This document shows, one piece after another, positions 59,057-64,000 of a DNA stretch of 64,000 bases. Position 1 is the stretch's first letter, and each line of letters starts with the position of its first letter. This DNA comes from Paenibacillus piri. GTDB lineage: Bacteria; Bacillota; Bacilli; Paenibacillales; NBRC-103111. The stretch spans positions 124,001 to 188,000 of the forward strand of contig NZ_SMRT01000003.1 of the NCBI RefSeq assembly GCF_004354045.1, read 5' to 3'. The notes below the pieces were generated by a model, which had not been told where the DNA came from, did no database searches, and saw nothing but the letters and a program-made list of their open reading frames with translations. The translations under genes and the position numbers were made by a program.

Positions 59057-59917
59057 CTATAATCGAGGTGAATCTATCGAATGTTTTCTCCTGTAAGCCG
59101 AAGGTGTTATGCCTGTTATATATTTAAACACTCGGCCAAAATGGGTCAAATTTGTAAAGCCGCATTGCAGCGCAATATCCGTTACAGGGGAGCTGGATTT
59201 TGTCAACAGTTTCTGCGCCTCTTTGACACGAACGCTGTTCACGTATTCGATAAACGAAATTCCTGTAACTTCTTTAAAACGGTAGCTTAAATAGCTCGGA
59301 TTAAAATGAAACATGGCCGCTAAATGTTCCAAGCACAGTTTCTCGGTATAATTTTCGTTTATATAGCGGATCATCCTCGTTATATTGTCCGATACGGGCA
59401 GCGTTCGCGGCTGCTGATGCGTTAGCAGATGGCATTGCCGTGTCGAGAACATTAGCAATTGGGTTAACAACATCGTGATTTCATGATTGTAACCGGCAGG
59501 CTGCTGTTTCATTTCGTACATCATTTTAAAAAGCAACGATTCAACGTATTCTTGTTCCCGGGATGCCAGCCTCAACATTCGATTTTCCTGATCGAAAGGG
59601 TACACCACATCAAAATCGGACGCGATAACGCCCGTTTTGTGAATCCACTTCGGATCGAAGTAAAGCTCGATCTTCTCATACCCGCTTGGATTGGCATCAA
59701 AGCTGCGGTGAATATCGGCAGGGGCTATAAAGACCAAATCTCCTTTTTGCAGAGTGTATGTGGTGTCTTTTATAAAAAAATGCCGTTCTCCGTCGATCAG
59801 GTAAGTAATCTCATACCTGGAATGAAAATGATCGTCCATGGAAAAATGATCTTTACGAATATGCTTGACCGTCAATTGATCATATTTCAATATGGTATTC
59901 GGTTGATTCCAATACAC
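59057..59917 (-). CDS. AraC-family regulator with cupin domain
   Basis: The protein has 286 residues. The N-terminal cupin (about 20-110) shows FSMDDHFHSRYEITYLIDGE and LQKGDLVFIAPADIHR. The DNA-binding region (about 185-280) has LEHLAAMFHFNPSYLSYRFK and VTDIALQCGFTNLTHFGRVF. Such regulators sense sugars through the cupin. It starts at GTG 59915-59917 behind GGGGGTGAT. It is divergent from the TIM-barrel gene at 59979 with only 61 nt between, so it probably activates that gene. Confidence 0.94.
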   Translation of the reverse strand: MYWNQPNTILKYDQLTVKHIRKDHFSMDDHFHSRYEITYLIDGERHFFIKDTTYTLQKGDLVFIAPADIHRSFDANPSGYEKIELYFDPKWIHKTGVIASDFDVVYPFDQENRMLRLASREQEYVESLLFKMMYEMKQQPAGYNHEITMLLTQLLMFSTRQCHLLTHQQPRTLPVSDNITRMIRYINENYTEKLCLEHLAAMFHFNPSYLSYRFKEVTGISFIEYVNSVRVKEAQKLLTKSSSPVTDIALQCGFTNLTHFGRVFKYITGITPSAYRRKHSIDSPRL

Positions 59918-59978
59918 GGTATCACCCCCGATGCCAGGATGTCTCTATTATATCTAAATATATACGGGAGTGATGACA

Positions 59979-60749
59979 ATGCAACATAAATTTGCAGCTC
60001 AGTTAAGTACGGTTAGAGATTTGTGCCGGGACGATTTCCCCCAAATTTTAAAAGAATTGAAACGAATGGGGTGGGCTGGAGCACAGATTTCCGGACTTTT
60101 GGGGTATGAGGCGCGGGAAATTGCTTCGGTTATGCAAGAAATCGGATTGAAAGCCGCAGGGATTCATGTGCCGCTTAACCGGCTGCAGGACGAGCTGGAT
60201 ATTGTAATTGAAGAGGCGGAGCTGTTCGATACTAAAGATATTGTGCTTAAAGTAATCGGAAAAGAGCTGCGGACAGAGGAGGGCTATCGTTCGGTAAGAC
60301 GATTTTTGAATGAAGTCGCACGCAAATTAGCCCCGCAAGGCTTTCGGATCAGCTATCATAATCATGCATTTGAACTTGAATCCGAAGTCGAAGGGAAGCT
60401 TGCATTGGAGTATATGCTGGAGCCTGCGCCGGACAATCTGGTGCTCGCGGAAATCGATATTTATTGGGTGAAAAAAGGGAACCGCGATCCTTTATTGTTT
60501 CTTGAGCCTTACATAAACCGGATGCCGATTATTCATTTGAAGGATATGACGACCGATGAACGACAAACCTTTGCCGAGATAGGAACAGGCTCTATTGATT
60601 TTGCCCCCATATTGGACTGGTGTGAAGCTTCCGGAGTCGAATGGTACGCGGTGGAACAGGACGTTTGTCCCGGAAATCCGATGGACAGCCTGCAGATCAG
60701 CTTGAACAACCTGATGAAGCTGGCGGAAGCCAGGCAGTCTTTGAGATAG
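59979..60749 (+). CDS. Sugar phosphate isomerase/epimerase-like TIM barrel protein
   Basis: The protein has 256 residues of the xylose-isomerase-like AP-endonuclease 2 fold. FAAQLSTVRDLCRDDFPQIL is at the start; ISYHNHAFELES near 127 and LAEIDIYWVKKGNRDPL near 155 follow. IIHLKDM near 182 and WYAVEQDVCPGNPM near 222 give the metal-binding Glu/His/Asp set. Members isomerise sugars or inosose derivatives; the substrate is unknown. I chose the ATG at 59979, 8 nt after GGGAG. It is divergent from the AraC regulator and followed by a terminator. Confidence 0.88.
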   Translation: MQHKFAAQLSTVRDLCRDDFPQILKELKRMGWAGAQISGLLGYEAREIASVMQEIGLKAAGIHVPLNRLQDELDIVIEEAELFDTKDIVLKVIGKELRTEEGYRSVRRFLNEVARKLAPQGFRISYHNHAFELESEVEGKLALEYMLEPAPDNLVLAEIDIYWVKKGNRDPLLFLEPYINRMPIIHLKDMTTDERQTFAEIGTGSIDFAPILDWCEASGVEWYAVEQDVCPGNPMDSLQISLNNLMKLAEARQSLR

Positions 60750-60794
60750 AGCGCTAACAGATCTGAAAGGAGGCGATCCGCATTATTTCGTGGA

Positions 60795-60838
60795 AAGGGC
60801 TAAAACGTACGGTTACGGTTGCGGCCCTTCGTTTTTTC
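60795..60838 (+). terminator. Probable intrinsic terminator
   Basis: AAGGGC (60795-60800) pairs with GCCCTT (60823-60828) with a long loop, followed by CGTTTTTTCC. The rest of the 250-nt gap up to 61000 shows nothing clear. Confidence 0.6.
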
Positions 60839-61000
60839 CTCATTCGGATAATCTGCTTGGACGCAGCAGCGGTGACCCGTCTCCTCTAAGAGAAACAAAG
60901 CGGCATCCCCCCCGCATAATTGCTTTTACCACACACGCAACTTGATACGACTCTACTTCATTGCTGATTCTTAAACGCTAGTATGAAGGGAGAAAAATGT

Positions 61001-63373
61001 ATGAGAAAGTTGTTCCTGTTTTCTTCATGGTTCAAGCTGCATCTCATCGTGTTATTAGCTTGCAATATGCTTGTAGGTAATCTGCTCTTTATAACTTCCG
61101 CTTCGGGTGCAACACTATTAACCGTATATGGAACCAAAACAGATGACACTCTGTTACCGAACGCGCGGCAGTTGACTTCCTCCCAGCCAAGCAATCCGAC
61201 CAGTTACGCAACGACCGTAAATAATTCAACCGGATGGGTAGAGCTGCTGTCCAGAGGAGGTACGGGAACGATCGGCTCCAACGCACCCACTCCTTCCGGA
61301 AACGGCTTTATTTGGAATGACACTGCATTGGAAGGCCAGCAAATTGTCGCAGGGAACTGGACTGCAAGCCAGGATCTTAAAACAAGCTCGGGTACCGTTG
61401 TTGCCGACGTCCATGTTCGTGCTTATAAACGCAGCTCTACAGGCAACTATACGCTGATCGTCGATTCGGTTGCGGCAGGGCAAACGATCGGAAGCGGCAG
61501 TACGTTGATTTCTTTGCCTGCAGTTTCAGGCGCGGCCGTAAGTTTCGGCGTGGGGGACAAATTATATTTCGATATCGTGTTAAAAATCAATACTAACAAT
61601 ATGAGCTCAGGCGCGAGCATCAAGATGAACGAAAACACGATGAACGGTTATCTCGCTACGCCGGGTTACCAAGCGGCTTCCGGCTCGAATCTCATCGCGA
61701 ACCTGACCGTAAATGATAGCGCCAATGCGGCAAACTGGTCAGTTCAATCCAATATTCAAGCGGGCGATATGCAATACGGAGATCGGACGTATGCTCTTAC
61801 TGCCGTCCCGGCGAGCGTGGCCGCGAGCGATTGGATTCGAACGGCTAACGATTCCAAAACTTTTACAGGGACAACGCTGGTTAGCTTTAAGGTGAATTCG
61901 GCTGCCGATGTCTATGTAGCTCACAACGACTCTATTACTCCGAAGCCGGCCTGGATGTCCGGATGGACGAATACGAACGAAGTCGTGAAGAACAATCAAA
62001 ATAACACATACAGCTTGTATAAAAAATCGTTCAATACCGGAACGACGGTATCTTTGGGTGATAACGGCAATACAAGCACAGCCCTTTATATGATCATCGT
62101 GAAAGCTTCATCAGGAGGGCCGCCACCGATAGATCCCGTTATCGACGGTATTATTAAGACTACTTTGGACGGGATCAATTCCTACGGATGGGACCCGGCC
62201 AACAACGGAATTTACATTAACTGGAACCGGAGCGACCCGAACAAGATTAATTGCGCCGGCAGCGGTATATGTGATGCCCGAGGCTCGGCTACGAGACATG
62301 ACAGCCAGAATGATATCCGCGCCCTGCAGCATATGTACTGGTACAAATGGCGCCATCCGGGCGATACTTCACAGAATACGGCAATCGCACGTCTTCTCCC
62401 GACGGTAAAATCCAAATATGGAAGCACCAGCAGTCCGAAAGGATGGATGTATTATGTGCTGCTGAGACTTCGTGATTATACGGATAATCCAAGTGATGTC
62501 GCCTATTGGGAAAACGTCATTGTAAATTGGGCTCAAAAGCAGTACACCAGCATTGATCCAGTACTGGGGGTTCAGCACGACAAAAATATGGGGAACTGCG
62601 ACTGCGGCTCCAATACGATCTATCTTGACGATGCTTATCGGGTTGACCGTCAAGTCGAGCTCGGGGCGGCGCTGGTTGACGCGGGAACGCGCTTCAATCA
62701 TCCGGAATGGGTGACAGCCGGCCATAACCAGGTTATGACCGTATACAATCAGGCTTTCAGCAATACCTATAACTTGTTTACACGTATCTATGTCGTCAAA
62801 GATGCAACTTACGGTAATAATAAAATATGGGATACTCAAGCGAAAATCGGCGAGGTTTCGGAAGAAATCGATGCGCTTGTGCGTGCGGCCGCGGTCACAA
62901 CAAACTCAATAATCAAGAATGATTTCATGAACATCTCGAAGAAGATGTTGAATGCGCTTCGAACTCAACCTATCCACGACACAACGAACGGCGGTTTTTA
63001 CGGTAAAATGTACGTTGGAACCAATTACGATGGCGAACCGGGAGGCAAGGTCAGCTCGGACAAAGAAATGAGACAGGGTTCATTGCTGGGTACTTTGCAT
63101 ATAGCCAATGCGGTTTTGTCTCCTGCCAACCAGTGGTCGGATCTTGAAGCGGAAATGCTGAGAGTGGATACGAAGACGCTATCCGATAATCCGCGAGGCA
63201 TGTTCCTGCCTAATATTGCAGGCAGCGGTACGCTGAACGGATATCCGAAATCGTTAGCCGGCTATACGTTTCAAATGAATGCCGACTGGTCGATCTACGG
63301 CATTGAGAATTGGGTCAGCAATGAATCCAATAGCCTGGCCTTGCTCGGACTCCAGCAGGTGCTGACACCTTGA
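61001..63373 (+). CDS. Secreted multidomain protein, six-hairpin glycosidase-like
   Basis: The protein has 790 residues. A signal peptide (about 1-37) ends TSASGA. Residues 45-235 form a Ser/Thr/Asn-rich beta domain. Residues 240-375 resemble a domain often attached to Paenibacillus polysaccharide-degrading enzymes (YALTAVPASVAASDWIRTAN, DVYVAHNDSITPKPAWMSGW). After a Pro linker, residues 385-790 look like an alpha/alpha six-helix barrel (DIRALQHMYWYKWRHPGD, DAYRVDRQVELGAALVDAG, RAAAVTTNSIIKN). There are two Cys pairs (NCAGSGICD and NCDCG). I cannot name the enzyme family; a glycosidase or lyase of plant or microbial glycans is likely. GGGAG precedes the ATG by about 9 nt. Confidence 0.65.
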   Translation: MRKLFLFSSWFKLHLIVLLACNMLVGNLLFITSASGATLLTVYGTKTDDTLLPNARQLTSSQPSNPTSYATTVNNSTGWVELLSRGGTGTIGSNAPTPSGNGFIWNDTALEGQQIVAGNWTASQDLKTSSGTVVADVHVRAYKRSSTGNYTLIVDSVAAGQTIGSGSTLISLPAVSGAAVSFGVGDKLYFDIVLKINTNNMSSGASIKMNENTMNGYLATPGYQAASGSNLIANLTVNDSANAANWSVQSNIQAGDMQYGDRTYALTAVPASVAASDWIRTANDSKTFTGTTLVSFKVNSAADVYVAHNDSITPKPAWMSGWTNTNEVVKNNQNNTYSLYKKSFNTGTTVSLGDNGNTSTALYMIIVKASSGGPPPIDPVIDGIIKTTLDGINSYGWDPANNGIYINWNRSDPNKINCAGSGICDARGSATRHDSQNDIRALQHMYWYKWRHPGDTSQNTAIARLLPTVKSKYGSTSSPKGWMYYVLLRLRDYTDNPSDVAYWENVIVNWAQKQYTSIDPVLGVQHDKNMGNCDCGSNTIYLDDAYRVDRQVELGAALVDAGTRFNHPEWVTAGHNQVMTVYNQAFSNTYNLFTRIYVVKDATYGNNKIWDTQAKIGEVSEEIDALVRAAAVTTNSIIKNDFMNISKKMLNALRTQPIHDTTNGGFYGKMYVGTNYDGEPGGKVSSDKEMRQGSLLGTLHIANAVLSPANQWSDLEAEMLRVDTKTLSDNPRGMFLPNIAGSGTLNGYPKSLAGYTFQMNADWSIYGIENWVSNESNSLALLGLQQVLTP

Positions 63374-63458
63374 TTCGGATGGAATGAGGTCCTAATGATG
63401 ATGCAGCGAGTGTCTGACGGGTCATTGCTGCTGCGTCCAAGTCCCCGGATAAAAAATG

Positions 63459-63495
63459 TAGGCTTTGCCGTGATTCGAGTCAGCGGCAAAGCCTA
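63459..63495 (-). terminator. Terminator between the secreted protein gene and the AraC gene
   Basis: TAGGCTTTGCCG (63459-63470) pairs with CGGCAAAGCCTA (63484-63495). AAAAAA at 63451-63456 gives a T run on the minus strand, so it mainly serves the AraC gene; it may also stop the convergent transcript. Confidence 0.75.
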
Positions 63496-63529
63496 TAATT
63501 ATTTGAGCTTTGCTTCTATTGAACATACT

Positions 63530-64000
63530 CTATTTAACCTTTTTCCGATACTTGCTCGGACTCATGCCGCGAATATCCCTGAAACTCCTTGAGAAGCTGG
63601 AAAACGTGTTGAAGCCGACCTCCAAAGCGATTTCCGAGATCGACAGTTCAGTGAAAGCGAGCAATCCGCAGGCGTGACGGATGCGCAGCTCGCGGATGAA
63701 ATCAATGTAATTTTGCCCTAATGTTTGCTTAAGCCTTTCGCTTAAATGAGTGACGTTGAAGTGAAAGCGGTCGGCCAATTCCGTTAGCGCCAAAGGCTCG
63801 GAGTAGTGTTGGTGCACGTAATGAATAACTTTCCATATATCGGAGGTTCGTGAACGCGGCGAGATGGTTTTAAGCTCCGGAACCCCGCGATGACGATCGA
63901 ATAAAATTAAAGCCTCGAACAGAAGGGCGCGCAGCGAAACGTTCCGCCACCGATCGCTCCCTGCGTAATCGGATGCCATGTTTTCAAAAATGCGAAACAA
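63530..64000 (-). CDS. AraC-family regulator, C-terminal part (start outside window)
   Basis: At least 156 residues are visible and the frame reaches the window edge, so the N-terminal ligand domain is cut off. Two helix-turn-helix motifs cover the last 105 residues: LTELADRFHFNVTHLSERLK and ISEIALEVGFNTFSSFSRSF, followed by the family ending GMSPSKYRK. It is convergent with the secreted protein gene, and may regulate it or genes beyond the edge. Confidence 0.92.
   Translation of the reverse strand: MFRIFENMASDYAGSDRWRNVSLRALLFEALILFDRHRGVPELKTISPRSRTSDIWKVIHYVHQHYSEPLALTELADRFHFNVTHLSERLKQTLGQNYIDFIRELRIRHACGLLAFTELSISEIALEVGFNTFSSFSRSFRDIRGMSPSKYRKKVK

Overview
The window reads as chromosomal DNA of a spore-forming Bacillota of the Paenibacillaceae type (Paenibacillus/Cohnella-like). 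The evidence is an alpha/beta-type small acid-soluble spore protein, a cell-surface protein with three C-terminal SLH domains, a T-box in front of trpS, GlpP, strong AGGAGG ribosome sites with frequent TTG/GTG starts, YesM/YesN-type two-component genes beside sugar ABC transporters, and LplABC-type importers. No rRNA, tRNA, CRISPR array or intact insertion sequence was seen.

Positions 1-16.8 kb hold mostly housekeeping and small autonomous units. These are the C-terminal end of an unknown protein, an IclR/FAH-hydrolase pair with a matching palindrome in each promoter region, a cytoplasmic glycosidase-like protein, an aldose-1-epimerase-like protein, a two-gene permease system with a histidine-rich loop and a Zur-like box, T-box-trpS, a YlaF-like mini membrane protein, a SASP, a YfhP-like membrane protein, and a heterodimeric ABC exporter of the BmrCD type.

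Positions 16.9-30.5 kb look like a phosphate-starvation locus. A four-repeat, 11-bp-phased PhoP box precedes glpP. It is followed by a promoter plus terminator unit, a HupE/UreJ-like membrane protein, a 2273-residue S-layer-anchored metallophosphoesterase with many extra domains, a HAD phosphatase of the NagD/AraL type, and a PhnD-C-E-E importer. A structured RNA-like block of about 160 nt sits between phnD and phnC. The locus ends in a scar made of an IS630-family transposase fragment joined to pieces of an aspartate ammonia-lyase gene.

Positions 31-48.3 kb are a carbohydrate region. A YesM/YesN-type two-component system lies upstream of an ABC sugar importer and a cytoplasmic sulfatase. Next comes a LacI regulator divergent from an operon encoding a FucI/AraA-like sugar isomerase, a split transketolase, an FGGY kinase and a DUF5060/DUF4038-like glycosidase. 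This gene set resembles known apiose (apulose-4-phosphate transketolase) pathways. A collapsed second copy of the isomerase-to-kinase cluster lies just downstream.

Positions 48.3-64 kb contain a GntR-controlled unit (amidohydrolase, GntR, then an LplABC importer, a clan GH-A-like glycosidase, an isopropylmalate/tartrate-dehydrogenase-like enzyme and a Gfo/Idh/MocA oxidoreductase) with a shared operator and a cre site. A second, paralogous GntR follows, then a small inverted-repeat element, a 5'-truncated nucleoside hydrolase, an AraC regulator divergent from a sugar-phosphate isomerase-like TIM barrel, a secreted multidomain protein of uncertain class, and the C-terminal part of another AraC regulator cut by the window edge. 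All functional calls come from reading motifs and remembered family patterns; no database search was run.
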